Origin: Phytopseudomonas seleniipraecipitans
GTDB lineage: Bacteria > Pseudomonadota > Gammaproteobacteria > Pseudomonadales > Pseudomonadaceae
Direction of reading: 5' to 3'
Length of the DNA: 64,000 nt
NCBI RefSeq assembly: GCF_900102335.1
Contig: NZ_FNBM01000001.1
Coordinates: forward strand, 868,001 to 932,000
Numbering within the stretch: position 1 is the stretch's first letter; every line of letters starts with the position of its first letter. The position numbers and the translations under genes were made by a program. The notes under the pieces were generated by a model that searched no databases, had not been told where the DNA came from, and saw only the letters and a list, made by a program, of their open reading frames with translations. Of this stretch, positions 46,101 to 56,142 are shown one piece after another.

Positions 46101-48350
46101 ATGATGTCGGACGATAACGAACTCTTCCTCACCTGCCCCAAAGGTCTGGAGGGGCTGCTCCTCGAGGAAGCCACCGCTCTTGGCCTGCTGCAGGCCCGTG
46201 AGCACACTTCGGCCATTCGCGGCCTGGCAAGCATGGAAACGGCGTATCGCCTGTGTCTGTGGTCGCGCCTGGCCAACCGGGTGCTGCTGGTACTGGCGCG
46301 CTTTCCAGTGCGTGATGCCGAGACGCTCTACGAGGGCGTGCTCAATGTCGATTGGTTCGAGCACCTCGAGCCGAGTGGCAGCCTGGCGGTGGAGTTCAGT
46401 GGCAACGGCTCGGGCATCGACAACACACATTTCGGTGCATTGAAGGTCAAGGACGCCATCGTCGATAAGTTGCGTCAGGCCGACGGTACCCGTCCCTCGG
46501 TAGACAAGCTCAATCCTGATATGCGGGTGCACCTGCGCCTGGATCGCGGTGAGGCGATCCTGTCGCTGGACCTGTCTGGCCACAGCCTTCACCAGCGTGG
46601 TTATCGCCTGCAGCAGGGCGCCGCGCCACTCAAGGAAAACCTCGCCGCTGCTGTGCTGATCCGCGCCGGTTGGCAGCGCATCGCTGCCGAGGGCGGCGCG
46701 CTGGCTGACCCCATGTGCGGTGTGGGCACCTTCCTGGTGGAGGCAGCGATGATCGCCGCCGACATCGCGCCGAACCTGACGCGTGAACAATGGGGCTTCA
46801 GCAACTGGCTCGGCCACGTGCCGGCCACCTGGAATCGCCTGCGGGCCGAAGCCGAAGAGCGCGCGGCTGCCGGTCTGGCCAAGCCGCCGTTGTGGATTCG
46901 CGGCTATGAAGCCGACCCGCGCCTGATCCAGCCCGCTCGCAACAACATCGACCGTGCCGGGTTGAGCGACTGGATCAAGGTCTATCAGGGCGAAGTCGCC
47001 ACCTTTGAACCACGCCCCGACCAGAACCAGAAAGGTCTGGTGATCAGCAACCCGCCTTACGGCGAGCGCCTTGGCGACGAGGCGAGCCTCTTGTACCTCT
47101 ACCAGAACCTTGGCGAGCGCCTGCGTCAGGCTTGCATGGGCTGGGAGGCAGCGGTATTTACCGGTGCGCCTGACCTGGGCAAGCGCATGGGCATTCGCAG
47201 CCACAAGCAGTACGCGTTTTGGAACGGTGCCTTGCCGTGCAAGCTGTTGCTGATCAAGGTACAGCCCGAGCAGTTCGTTACCGGTGAGCGTCGCACCCCC
47301 GAGCAGCGTGAGCGCGAGCGCGAGCAGAGCGAACTGCAGGTCGAGGCGCCGCAGCTCAATCGCAACGGTAATCCGATCAAGTCGGCCCCGGCTCCTGTCG
47401 AGCAGGCGCGCCTCAGCGAAGGCGGGCAGATGTTCGCCAACCGGTTACAGAAGAACCTCAAGCAACTCGGCAAATGGGCGCGCCGTGAAGGCGTCGACTG
47501 TTACCGCCTGTACGATGCCGACATGCCTGAGTACGCGCTGGCTGTGGATCTTTACCACGACTGGGTGCACGTGCAGGAATACGCCGCACCACGCTCCATC
47601 GATCCGGAAAAGGCCCAGGCACGCCTGTTCGATGCGCTGGCGGCAATTCCCCAGGCATTGGGCATCGACAAGAGCAAGGTGGTGATCAAGCGTCGCGAAC
47701 GTCAGAGCGGCACCAAGCAGTACCAGCGCCAGGCCGCACAGGGCCAGTTCATGGAAGTGAAGGAGGGCGGCATCAAACTGCTGGTCAACCTGACCGACTA
47801 TCTGGACACCGGCCTGTTCCTCGATCATCGTCCGTTGCGCCTGCGCATCCAGAAGGAGGCGGCGGGTAAGCGCTTCCTCAACCTGTTCTGCTACACCGCT
47901 ACGGCCAGTGTGCACGCAGCTAAAGGCGGCGCCCGCAGTACGACCAGTGTCGATCTGTCGAAAACCTACCTGGATTGGGCGCGGCGCAACCTGTCGCTCA
48001 ATGGTTTCTCCGACAAGAACCGTCTGGAGCAGGGGGATGTGATGAATTGGTTGGCTGATGATCGGGGCGAGTACGAGCTGATCTTCATCGACCCGCCGAC
48101 CTTCTCCAACTCCAAGCGCATGGAAGGCGTGTTCGACGTGCAGCGTGACCATGTCCAGTTGCTGGATCTGGCCATGGCGCGTCTGGCGCCGGGCGGCGTG
48201 CTGTACTTCTCCAACAACTTCCTCAAGTTCCTGCTCGACGAGCAACTGCCGTCGCGTTACCAGGTGGAAGAGATCACTGCCTCGACGCTGGATCCAGATT
48301 TTGCGCGCAACGCCAAGATTCACCGCGCCTGGAAGCTGATGGCCAAGTAA
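46101..48350 (+). CDS. rlmL: 23S rRNA bifunctional methyltransferase RlmKL
   Basis: Two methyltransferases in one chain of 749 residues, modifying G2445 (N2) and G2069 (N7) of 23S rRNA. An N-terminal THUMP domain (residues about 45-155) follows MMSDDNELFLTCPKGLEGLL. The first methyltransferase has LADPMCGVGTFLVEAAMIA near 203 and catalytic NPPYGERLG near 316. The second, from about 470, has NLFCYTATASVHAAKGG near 595 and FIDPPTFSNSKRM near 660. Full family length. A short hairpin separates it from dacB. ATG 46101 or the next ATG is the start. Confidence 0.96.
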   Translation: MMSDDNELFLTCPKGLEGLLLEEATALGLLQAREHTSAIRGLASMETAYRLCLWSRLANRVLLVLARFPVRDAETLYEGVLNVDWFEHLEPSGSLAVEFSGNGSGIDNTHFGALKVKDAIVDKLRQADGTRPSVDKLNPDMRVHLRLDRGEAILSLDLSGHSLHQRGYRLQQGAAPLKENLAAAVLIRAGWQRIAAEGGALADPMCGVGTFLVEAAMIAADIAPNLTREQWGFSNWLGHVPATWNRLRAEAEERAAAGLAKPPLWIRGYEADPRLIQPARNNIDRAGLSDWIKVYQGEVATFEPRPDQNQKGLVISNPPYGERLGDEASLLYLYQNLGERLRQACMGWEAAVFTGAPDLGKRMGIRSHKQYAFWNGALPCKLLLIKVQPEQFVTGERRTPEQREREREQSELQVEAPQLNRNGNPIKSAPAPVEQARLSEGGQMFANRLQKNLKQLGKWARREGVDCYRLYDADMPEYALAVDLYHDWVHVQEYAAPRSIDPEKAQARLFDALAAIPQALGIDKSKVVIKRRERQSGTKQYQRQAAQGQFMEVKEGGIKLLVNLTDYLDTGLFLDHRPLRLRIQKEAAGKRFLNLFCYTATASVHAAKGGARSTTSVDLSKTYLDWARRNLSLNGFSDKNRLEQGDVMNWLADDRGEYELIFIDPPTFSNSKRMEGVFDVQRDHVQLLDLAMARLAPGGVLYFSNNFLKFLLDEQLPSRYQVEEITASTLDPDFARNAKIHRAWKLMAK

Positions 48351-48370
48351 CGCCGCAACGCAGGTAACCG

Positions 48371-48417
48371 TAGCCTGCGCAGCGATACCCAGGGCAATTT
48401 CCTAGGTGTCGCTGCGC
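48371..48417. repeat. Imperfect hairpin between rlmL and dacB
   Basis: GCGCAGCGATACC (48377-48389) pairs with GGTGTCGCTGCGC (48405-48417) with one G-T wobble and a 15-base loop. It shares the CGCAGCGATACC core with the long inverted repeat at 26849-26933. Lying between convergent genes it may act as a terminator for both. Confidence 0.55.
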
Positions 48418-48439
48418 TCGGCTCAGGCGACCTCGGTCT

Positions 48440-49918
48440 TTACCTGGCAGCAGCTTTCGGCTGCTTGTAGAGGTCGAGCAATACCTGGTCGAGAATCACC
48501 GAGGCGCCCCAGGGTTTCGGGTCGTTGAGAATCGCCACAACCGCCCAGCTGTTGCCGTTGTTGTCGCGACTGAACCCGGCGATTGCACGCACATTGTTCA
48601 AGGTGCCGGTCTTGATGTGCGCCTGGCCGGCCATCGGCGTGTTGCGCAGGCGTTTGCGCATGGTGCCGTCCAGCGCAACGATCGGCATGGAGCTGATGAA
48701 CTCCGCGGAATAGGGGCTCTTCCAGGCCGCCTCGAGAATACGGCCCATTTCTCGGGCGCTCAGCCGTTCGGCGCGGGACAGGCCGGAACCGTTCTCCATC
48801 ACCAGCTGTGGCGCGGTAATGCCCTTGCGGGCCAGCCAAGCACGGATCACCCGCTGTGCGGCGTGAGCATCATCGACATCGGCTGTAGTACGGTTCTGTG
48901 CACCAATGCTGAGGAACAACTGGCGGGCCATGGTGTTGTTACTGTATTTGTTGATGTCGCGGATGATCTCTACCAGATCGGGCGAAAAAGCGCGCGCCAG
49001 CAGGCTCGCACTCTTTGGCACTTCGGCCTGGCGATTGCCGCCCATGATGTTGCCGCCCAGTTCCTGGAAGATCGCCCGTACGGCACCCGCGGCGTAACCG
49101 GGATGATCGAGCAGCGACAGATAGGTTTGGGCGCTACAGCCATCGGTCAACTGACCCGTGACGATCACGCGGGTACCGTCGAATTCCTTGACCGGGTTGT
49201 AGCGTACATCGGGCCAGGCGGGGCACTTGCCGGCCTTGAGCACCTTAACCTGATTATCCAGAGTCAGGCCCGCCAGCGGTGGTTCGGCAGCAACGGTGAC
49301 CTTGCCGTCCTCGGCGCGGGCAATGAAACGCAGCGCCTTGAGGTTGACCAGCAGCGAATCCGGTGTGACAAGGTATGGCTTGTTGGCATCGCCGCCGTCG
49401 TCATTGAAGGCGGGCAGATCCGGCTGCGCGAAATAACTGCGGTCGAGCACCAGATCGCCGGTCACCTGACGTACACCATTGGCGCGCAGGTCGCGCAGCA
49501 GCAGCCACAGCTTTTCCATGTTCAGCTTGGGGTCGCCGCCGCCCTTGAGGTAAAGATTGCCGTTGAGCACGCCGTCCTTGAGTTGGCCGTCGGTATAGAA
49601 CTCGGTCTTCCACTGGTACGTCGGGCCAAGCAGCTCGAGCGCTGCAAAGGTGGTCAGCAGTTTCATGGTCGAGGCCGGGTTCACCGAGACATCGGCATTG
49701 AACACTGTGCCATTGCCAGGGCCGGTCAGCGGCAAGGTAACCACCGACAACGACTGCTGACCGATCTTGTTGGTCTTGAGGCTTTTGGCCACGCTTTCGG
49801 GCAACGTGGTGCTGGGCGCCGCAAGGGCGGGAAGGGCCACCGGCAATACAAGGCAGGCGAGGGCCAGAGGGCGCAGAATGCGCAGCCTCCGTACGGCAGG
49901 TACTACAGAAAATCGCAT
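48440..49918 (-). CDS. dacB: D-alanyl-D-alanine carboxypeptidase/endopeptidase (PBP4)
   Basis: Periplasmic peptidoglycan hydrolase of the S13 peptidase family, 492 residues from ATG 49918 (GGGAG six bases before; an in-frame GTG is one codon earlier). The signal peptide ends near residue 33 (ALAAPS). The three penicillin-binding motifs are present: NPASTMKLLT (SxxK) near 86, KYSNNTMARQ (SxN) near 320, and HIKTGTLNNV (KTG) near 432. In P. aeruginosa loss of PBP4 induces the ampC beta-lactamase. Convergent with rlmL. Confidence 0.95.
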   Translation of the reverse strand: MRFSVVPAVRRLRILRPLALACLVLPVALPALAAPSTTLPESVAKSLKTNKIGQQSLSVVTLPLTGPGNGTVFNADVSVNPASTMKLLTTFAALELLGPTYQWKTEFYTDGQLKDGVLNGNLYLKGGGDPKLNMEKLWLLLRDLRANGVRQVTGDLVLDRSYFAQPDLPAFNDDGGDANKPYLVTPDSLLVNLKALRFIARAEDGKVTVAAEPPLAGLTLDNQVKVLKAGKCPAWPDVRYNPVKEFDGTRVIVTGQLTDGCSAQTYLSLLDHPGYAAGAVRAIFQELGGNIMGGNRQAEVPKSASLLARAFSPDLVEIIRDINKYSNNTMARQLFLSIGAQNRTTADVDDAHAAQRVIRAWLARKGITAPQLVMENGSGLSRAERLSAREMGRILEAAWKSPYSAEFISSMPIVALDGTMRKRLRNTPMAGQAHIKTGTLNNVRAIAGFSRDNNGNSWAVVAILNDPKPWGASVILDQVLLDLYKQPKAAAR

Positions 49919-50144
49919 CACGGGCTCCCACGGCAGTTCGGGACAATGCGACGCATTATGCCCGACGGCCAGGCGGTCAGGGCCTCGATTGTGGCTTTTT
50001 TATGCCTGTGATGGTTGACGGAGGCGGCGAGACAACTCACGTTGCGCCAGTTGTCGTCGCGCCTATTTTTCGTCGGCTGACGGGCATCGCGGCCGCTAAG
50101 CTGGTAGAGTGCCGCGCGTTATCACTCTGCAAGGATTTTTACCC

Positions 50145-50489
50145 ATGGCTACCAATCGTTCCCGTCGTCTGCGCAAGAAACTCTGTGTAGACGAATTTCA
50201 GGAGCTGGGTTTCGAGCTGAACCTGAACTTCAAGGAAGACCTGAGCGACGAAGCCGTCGATGCCTTCCTCGATGCGTTCCTGAGCGACGCCATGACTGCC
50301 AATGGTCTGGGCTACGTCGGCGGTGACGACTATGGTCTGGTATGCCTGTCCAAGCGTGGCTCGGTCAGCGAAGAACAGCGCGCTGCGGTCGAAGCCTGGC
50401 TCAAGGGCCGCTCGGAGCTGGTGGATTTCACCATCAGCCCGCTGATCGACGTTTGGTATCCGGAAAACGAGATCAACTCGGCTTCCTGA
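50145..50489 (+). CDS. YggL family protein (DUF469)
   Basis: Small acidic protein of 114 residues from ATG 50145 (MATNRSRRLRKKLCVDEFQE), with AAGGA nine bases before. DELSDE... and FLSDAMTANGLGYVGGDDYG match the YggL/DUF469 family, which has been found associated with the large ribosomal subunit in E. coli. A terminator follows 9 bp after the stop. Cytoplasmic; role in translation plausible but not shown by sequence. Confidence 0.9.
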   Translation: MATNRSRRLRKKLCVDEFQELGFELNLNFKEDLSDEAVDAFLDAFLSDAMTANGLGYVGGDDYGLVCLSKRGSVSEEQRAAVEAWLKGRSELVDFTISPLIDVWYPENEINSAS

Positions 50490-50498
50490 TCCAAGCAA

Positions 50499-50521
50499 GG
50501 GCCTCGTCAGAGGCCCTTTTC
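50499..50521 (+). terminator. Terminator of yggL
   Basis: GGGCCTC (50499-50505) and GAGGCCC (50510-50516) around GTCA, followed by TTTT. It overlaps the 3' end of the convergent Cache-HAMP-GAF gene. Confidence 0.85.
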
Positions 50522-52288
50522 ATGTCGAGTCGCTTCCTGACGACTCTCCAGATGCCGCGCGGCAATAGCCGCAACGGCCTCGCTGAATGCCACGCACTGT
50601 TCGCTGCGGATACCTGCGTCGCCATCCAGTGCATCTTCGCGCTGAAGCAGCACCCACATGCCGAGCAGTTCCCCGCGCCGGTCATTCAGGGCGATCGCCA
50701 GCAGATTTACTCGCGGCGCGCCGAGCTCGCTGAGCAGCGGCTGAAAATCTCCCGCCTTGTCGAACCCTAATGAAATCGATGCGCGTCCTGTCACCAGCGC
50801 CTGGCGCAGCCATGCCGGTATGTCTGGGCTGTCCAGCAGGTGCTTGTTCAGGTCGCGACTGCGCAATTTGTGGTTAGCTGGTTCGAACTGCAGCGTATCG
50901 GGTGCCAGGTAACCGTCATCGCGCAAGTAGACGATAGCTGCCTGAGCCTCGACCGCCTGCAGGGTTTGTTGGGCGATCCAGTTCAGCAGTGCCTGGGTGC
51001 TCGGTTGGTGACCCAGCTCGGCGATGATCGCCTGGTAGCGGGCGAGGGCGCGATTCGTTTGGGTCATGGACTGGGCGAGCCAGTCGACTTCTAGCACCGA
51101 GGAGCGCAAGCCACCGCCCGCGGCGAAATCAAAACGCCCGGTCGCTTCGGTCTGTTCTTGCAGCCCCGCAAGCGGTCGGGTGATGCAGCGTGACACGAGC
51201 CAGGCGATGGGCAGGCACAGCAGCAAGGTAGTGAGCGTGATCAGTGCGCCTTGCCAGCGAATCCGGTACGCATCGGCGAGCAATTCGTCCTCCGGCACCA
51301 GCAGGGCCAGGTACAGGCCGTCAGGGCTACCTTCCCTGAGGTGGTGGCGAGAAACTACCCAGCGACGTTTGTTCAGCGTTTCGATGCCTTGTTGGTTGAG
51401 ACCCGGCGTCAGTTCTTCAAGCGCCTCGGCCAGTTCAGGCAGCAGTTCGGTTGCCGGTTTCAGCCTGGGCTCAGCGCCTGTGGTCAGCAAGCGCTGGCTG
51501 TCAGGGTAGGCGACCGCCAGGCCTCTGGCATCGAACAGTACGACCTCGCTGCCGGGCGTGACTTTGTGCTTGATCAGTGTGTTGGAAAGGTCTTCAAGGG
51601 TGAGATCGGCGGCGATTACCGCCTGCTCGCCGACGGCGTTAGCCAGTGTGGTGCCGATTGCGCCAGAGGAAAAAAATACATAGGGCGTCGTGGTGGCAAT
51701 GCCCGGCTGGATGCTGGCACGGACGTACCACTCGCGCATCCGTGGATCATAAGCATGGTCGTGCAGCGAACGACGTTCCAGCAGGTTGAGCGCTTCATCG
51801 AAAAACAGGTATTCGCCTGCCGGGTTGGCGCCTGCCAGCTCTATTGACCAGATCTGCAGCGAAGCACTGGGTGGTGCCTGGAATTGGCGCTGCAGGGATG
51901 AATTGCGCAGGGCGCGCACCATGAAGAAGTCGCCGTTCTGGTAACCGACATATAAAGAGGCCAGCTTGGGGTTGTCGCGCAGCGCCCGAGCGAAGGGTGC
52001 TAGCAGGGGAAGCCGGGTCTGCAGGTCGCTGCCGCGCGTACCTTCTACGAACGCCAGCACGCCGAGCAAATGATCAATCGGCTGGTAGGTGGCACTGATG
52101 TCCTGCTGCACCTCCTCCTGAATGCGCTCGAACAAGGTGGCGCTACTGGAAAAGATGATCGCAGTGGTCTGGCGATAGTTGAATATTCCCAGTACGCCGC
52201 CGGCAAGCAGCAGCATCAGCATGAACAGCACGCTGATATGAACGTGCAGAGGAAACCTGCGTTCTCTGCGGCGAAAGCTGCTTGGCAT
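50507..52288 (-). CDS. Cache-HAMP-GAF membrane sensor without an output domain
   Basis: Membrane protein of 593 residues from ATG 52288 (MPSSFRRRERRFPLHVH), GGGAG ten bases before. Span 1 near residues 17-37, a periplasmic double-Cache ligand domain to about 335 (AYDPRMREWYVRASIQPGI is typical), span 2 near 340-360, HAMP to about 420, then a GAF domain to about 580. After it only about 10 residues remain (RQEATRHEKGL) and no kinase, cyclase, EAL or methyl-accepting part is present. It may signal through a partner, or be the front half of a longer sensor lost by truncation. It lies beside yggL/dacB without an obvious partner gene. Confidence 0.82.
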   Translation of the reverse strand: MPSSFRRRERRFPLHVHISVLFMLMLLLAGGVLGIFNYRQTTAIIFSSSATLFERIQEEVQQDISATYQPIDHLLGVLAFVEGTRGSDLQTRLPLLAPFARALRDNPKLASLYVGYQNGDFFMVRALRNSSLQRQFQAPPSASLQIWSIELAGANPAGEYLFFDEALNLLERRSLHDHAYDPRMREWYVRASIQPGIATTTPYVFFSSGAIGTTLANAVGEQAVIAADLTLEDLSNTLIKHKVTPGSEVVLFDARGLAVAYPDSQRLLTTGAEPRLKPATELLPELAEALEELTPGLNQQGIETLNKRRWVVSRHHLREGSPDGLYLALLVPEDELLADAYRIRWQGALITLTTLLLCLPIAWLVSRCITRPLAGLQEQTEATGRFDFAAGGGLRSSVLEVDWLAQSMTQTNRALARYQAIIAELGHQPSTQALLNWIAQQTLQAVEAQAAIVYLRDDGYLAPDTLQFEPANHKLRSRDLNKHLLDSPDIPAWLRQALVTGRASISLGFDKAGDFQPLLSELGAPRVNLLAIALNDRRGELLGMWVLLQREDALDGDAGIRSEQCVAFSEAVAAIAARHLESRQEATRHEKGL

Positions 52289-52338
52289 CGCGCGTCGCTC
52301 CCTGTTTGCGCCAGTCAAAGGCCAGCATAGTCAAGCGT

Positions 52339-53436
52339 TTACAGCTCTGTCGACTTGGGCGACGATACGTTGTCATTGTTGCGCACGGTTCGCTGTTTTG
52401 CTGCTGCGCGGTTGCCCAGCCACTGCCGCAGCCCATGCATCAGCAGGGCGATGAACAGGGTCAGGAGAATTCCGAGGGTGACGTTGAACAGGCGTACCTG
52501 TGGCAGATGCCAGTCCTTGGCCAGGCTCTCGGCGAGCAGCACGAAGCAGACGGTGGTCTGTAGTACGAACAGGCCATAGTTATGGGCTTGCAGTGCGCGA
52601 CTGAGGGTGATCAGCGGCAGCATGATGGCCACCATCAGCGGTGGGCTCTGTAGGCTATTGCCAAACAGGATCAGCAGCCCGGCGGCGCTGAGGCTGGCCA
52701 TGCTCGCCTGCAGTGCGCGCACCAGGCTGCCTCTGAATTCCATTTGCAGGGTGGTGACGACCGCGAGCGTCAGCCAGTAGCCCCTTTGCAGATGCGCCAG
52801 GTTGACGATCAGGCCGGCCAGCGAAACAGCGAGTGTGCAGCCCAGCGCATACAGCCACCATTGCTGACGTGACTGTCGGCGTGCATGCCGGCGCAATACC
52901 TTGAGCAGGCTCACCACGCGCGGCATGTAGGGCCACATGCGCAGGCCGTGAACACCGCGCAGGCCAAATGCCAGAAGCATCACCCACAATCCGCCAAGAA
53001 TGAACAGCATGGCGATCGCATAGGGGTTGTTCAATGCGCTGCTGCCGTATTGGCCTTGGCCGAGGCACAGACACACCGTGAGGCCGATACCCAACTTGCC
53101 GGCTTCGGTGCCGTAGCGCTGCAGCCAGGCCAGCAGCAGGCCGAAGCTGGCGAACAACCCCAGGCTGATCAGCGGGTGGGTCGCCGACCAGAAGCCCAGG
53201 CCCGCGCTGCAAGCGCCAAGTGCGGTGAGCAGGAGCATGCGCAGCATGCCGAAGCGGTGCAGCGGGTTGGCCTGGGCCGCCTGGAAGGCGCCGACCGAAG
53301 CCCATAGAAAACCCGGGTGCGCGCTAAACAGTCCCAACAGCAAAGGCAGAGCACAGCCCAGGCCCGCTACCACAGCCGGGCCCCAGGCTGGCGGCCCGGC
53401 GTGCCAGCTGAACAGCTGTCGAAGCACCTTGCGCAT
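52339..53436 (-). CDS. FUSC-type membrane protein
   Basis: Protein of 365 residues from ATG 53436 (MRKVLRQLFSWHAGPPAWG), two bases after the dgt stop (TGACCATG), so expressed with it. Two sets of hydrophobic spans (residues about 20-165 and 210-330) flank a short cytoplasmic linker (SLLKVLRRHARRQSRQQWWL), as in the fusaric acid resistance / aromatic-acid exporter (FUSC) superfamily, but shorter than canonical AaeB. Conserved GYWLTLAVVTTLQMEFRGS matches the second-half signature. Substrate unknown. Confidence 0.82.
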   Translation of the reverse strand: MRKVLRQLFSWHAGPPAWGPAVVAGLGCALPLLLGLFSAHPGFLWASVGAFQAAQANPLHRFGMLRMLLLTALGACSAGLGFWSATHPLISLGLFASFGLLLAWLQRYGTEAGKLGIGLTVCLCLGQGQYGSSALNNPYAIAMLFILGGLWVMLLAFGLRGVHGLRMWPYMPRVVSLLKVLRRHARRQSRQQWWLYALGCTLAVSLAGLIVNLAHLQRGYWLTLAVVTTLQMEFRGSLVRALQASMASLSAAGLLILFGNSLQSPPLMVAIMLPLITLSRALQAHNYGLFVLQTTVCFVLLAESLAKDWHLPQVRLFNVTLGILLTLFIALLMHGLRQWLGNRAAAKQRTVRNNDNVSSPKSTEL

Positions 53437-53438
53437 GG

Positions 53439-54770
53439 TCAAACCGGGCTCGAGCGACCGGTCATTTCGCGCGCCATTTCGGTGGCGTAGCTGTCGGTCA
53501 TGCCGGCGATGAAATCGATCATGCGCATGAAGGAGCGGTACAGCGGCCACTGCGGATCAGGCGCGTTATGACCGAGCAGGTCGAGGATACGACGGTTCTT
53601 GAACGACAGGGCGCCGCCACCATGTTGTTCCAGGGCTGCGCCACAAAAGGCGTTGAGAAGAATTTCCAGAGTGGTGTAGGCGCCAATCTCATGGAGGGTC
53701 TTGCGTTTGTCCTGAAAGATCTTCTCTCGGGCCAGTCCCTTGGCGGCTTGTACACAATGCTTGGCAGGGCCATGCATGTGTTCGACCAGATCACCTTCCA
53801 GGGTGCCGGCGAGCAGTGCCGTTTGCTGCTCGACGAAGGCGTGAGCCGCCGAATTGGTCAGGTGCTCGATGGCCTTGCCGCGCAGGATCGCCAGCTTGCG
53901 TCGGCGCGAGTCGTTGGGGCCCAGCTGGCGATAGGTTTCAGGCAAGTCATCACCCACCAAATCGAGCAGCAATGACTCCACTTCGGCGTAGTCGAGCAAC
54001 TCCATTTCCAGGCCGTCTTCCAGGTCGATCAGGCCGTAGCAGATGTCATCTGCCGCTTCCATCAGGTAGACCAGCGGGTGCCGAGCCCAGCGCTGTTCTT
54101 CGAGTTGTGGCAGACCTAGCTTGCTGGCGATCTGCTCGAGCAGCGGCAGCTCGCTCTGGTAACAGCCGAACTTGTGCTTCTTGTAGCCCAAAGCCTCGGC
54201 GTGGCGGGACGTCCAGGGGTACTTGAGGTAAGCGCCGAGGGTCGCGTAGGTCAGCCGTGTGCCGCCATCGAACTGGTGGTACTCGAGCTGGGTAAGTACG
54301 CGGAAGCCTTGGGCATTGCCTTCGAAACTGAGGAAGTCGCCGCGTTCGGCTTCGCTCATGGCATCCAGCCAGCCACGACCGGCCGCCTGTTGGAACCAGT
54401 GGCGGATAGCGTCCTCACCGGAATGGCCGAATGGCGGGTTGCCGATGTCGTGGGCCAGGCAGGACGATTGCACCACCATGCCCAGGTCGCTCGGCTCGCA
54501 CCAGGCCGGCAGATCGCTGCGCAAAATCTCGCCGACGCGCATGCCCAGGGAACGGCCGACGCAGCTCACTTCCAGAGAGTGGGTCAGGCGCGTGTGGATG
54601 TGGTCGTTGCTGGATACGGGATGCACCTGGGTTTTACGGCCCAGACGGCGGAACGCGCCGGAAAAGATGATCCGATCATGATCCTTGTGAAACGGGCTGC
54701 GGCCCAGTTCATCGGCGCTGGGCGACGGTTTGCCTAGACGTTCACGGGTGAGCAGGGTTTGCCAGTCCAA
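53439..54770 (-). CDS. dgt: Deoxyguanosinetriphosphate triphosphohydrolase-like protein
   Basis: HD-domain enzyme of 443 residues that cleaves dGTP (or related dNTP) to nucleoside and triphosphate. Motifs: [20 protein letters not shown] near residue 40, [13 protein letters not shown] near 66, [17 protein letters not shown] near 107 with the HD pair, and [20 protein letters not shown] near 233 with the metal aspartate. Full length for the family (type 1 dGTPase-like). Start ATG 54770. Confidence 0.93.
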   Translation of the reverse strand: MDWQTLLTRERLGKPSPSADELGRSPFHKDHDRIIFSGAFRRLGRKTQVHPVSSNDHIHTRLTHSLEVSCVGRSLGMRVGEILRSDLPAWCEPSDLGMVVQSSCLAHDIGNPPFGHSGEDAIRHWFQQAAGRGWLDAMSEAERGDFLSFEGNAQGFRVLTQLEYHQFDGGTRLTYATLGAYLKYPWTSRHAEALGYKKHKFGCYQSELPLLEQIASKLGLPQLEEQRWARHPLVYLMEAADDICYGLIDLEDGLEMELLDYAEVESLLLDLVGDDLPETYRQLGPNDSRRRKLAILRGKAIEHLTNSAAHAFVEQQTALLAGTLEGDLVEHMHGPAKHCVQAAKGLAREKIFQDKRKTLHEIGAYTTLEILLNAFCGAALEQHGGGALSFKNRRILDLLGHNAPDPQWPLYRSFMRMIDFIAGMTDSYATEMAREMTGRSSPV

Positions 54771-54899
54771 GCGTGCTTCCTTTGCCGGGGACGATGGCTC
54801 AGCCGTCGTCGGTCAGGTGCGTGCGTTGCCAGCGGCAGCGCATATGCGAATTGCCCGTTAGCTTCCCTGTTCGCTGAAGCAACTGCAAGGCCACATCCA

Positions 54900-56069
54900 C
54901 TAAAGTCCACGGGCGTCGATATCGACCAGCAACAGACGGGCACCGTTGTCGATGAATTGTCCGGCAGTCAGGCAATACTGGTTACTCGTAGCGTCGCGGT
55001 AAGTGCTGGAAAGGATCAGGCGGCGTTCTTCCCAGCCCTCGGCGAGCACTTGGTAGAAATACGGCCGCCACGACCAGTTGTGGCCCAGGTAGCGGCTGTC
55101 GGTCTGCCAGATGCCGTCACGCCATTCCAGATTGGGGGTGATTTGCGTGCCGTGGCGATCACATTGATACAGGCGCAACAGCCATGGGTACGCGGTTGGC
55201 GGCGCCAACGCCGTCGGCGTGGCGCTTTCGAGGTGGGTCTTGAGCTGTGCGAACAGCTCGGCAAGCTGCTTGCGCAGGACCATCAGGCGGGCACGCTCGG
55301 CCAGCTTCTGCTGCACATATTGATCGCGCAGGCTGGCGAAGCGCTTCAGGAAGGCGTCGTTATGAAAGAATTCGCGCTCTGGCTGGGCAAACAGGTAGCC
55401 CTGTACATAGCGGGCGCCGCATTCGAGAGCGAAATCCAGCTCCGCACGGGTTTCAACGCCTTCAGCGATGATCCAGCAACCGGTTTTCTCGGCCATCATG
55501 GCAAGTGCTTTGACTACCTCGCCACTCGGCCCGCCACGGGCTGCCTCCTGAAACAGGCGCATGTCCAACTTGAGGATGTCGGGTTGGAGCGCCAGAACCC
55601 GGTCGAGCTGCGAGTAACCGGCGCCGAAATCATCAATGGCGATGCGCGCCCCTGCTTCGCGGTAGCGAGCGACTACGCCGGGCAGGCGCTGGCTGGCGCC
55701 GCCCAGTTCAGTGATCTCGAACACTATTCGCCGCGGGTCGATGCCGCTGCGCTCAAGCTGTTTGAGGCTTGGCAATGGCTGCTCCGGGCGCAGCCGGCTG
55801 ATCCAGCGCGGCGAGATATTCAGACTTAGGAACCATTGCGCTGGCGCTTCATGAAAGCGCATCAACGCTTGCCCGCGAACGTCCCGATCAAGTCGGCGCA
55901 GCGCGGCAGGAGGCGTTTTGGGGTTAGCGAACAGCGGGCCAGCGGAGTGCAGCCGACCCTGCGCATCACGCACGCGGGCGAGTGCTTCAACACCGGCTAT
56001 CTGGCCCGTGGCCGTATCGATGAAAGGTTGGAAGACGGCGAGCGGTTGACCGTCGAGCACCGAACACAT
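54900..56069 (-). CDS. Cyclic-di-GMP phosphodiesterase (EAL domain) with C-terminal sensor
   Basis: Protein of 389 residues. The EAL domain occupies residues about 8-240 and looks catalytically complete: VEALAR (E28), LSLNISPRW, FEITELGG, IDDFGAGYSQLDRV, KLDMRLFQ and AEGVETRAE. The C-terminal part (about 290-389) is a PAS/Cache-like sensor fold resembling YkuI_C of Bacillus, with LGHNWSWRPYFYQVLAEGW. No spans, so cytoplasmic. Expected to hydrolyse c-di-GMP in response to a ligand or partner. AAGG lies directly before ATG 56069. 129 bp from dgt. Confidence 0.9.
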   Translation of the reverse strand: MCSVLDGQPLAVFQPFIDTATGQIAGVEALARVRDAQGRLHSAGPLFANPKTPPAALRRLDRDVRGQALMRFHEAPAQWFLSLNISPRWISRLRPEQPLPSLKQLERSGIDPRRIVFEITELGGASQRLPGVVARYREAGARIAIDDFGAGYSQLDRVLALQPDILKLDMRLFQEAARGGPSGEVVKALAMMAEKTGCWIIAEGVETRAELDFALECGARYVQGYLFAQPEREFFHNDAFLKRFASLRDQYVQQKLAERARLMVLRKQLAELFAQLKTHLESATPTALAPPTAYPWLLRLYQCDRHGTQITPNLEWRDGIWQTDSRYLGHNWSWRPYFYQVLAEGWEERRLILSSTYRDATSNQYCLTAGQFIDNGARLLLVDIDARGL

Positions 56070-56142
56070 CCTTAGTAAAGAGAACGGTAGAGGCCGGGCG
56101 CACCCGGCTGCAAACCATTACCGCTAGCAAGAATGTAGCCAG

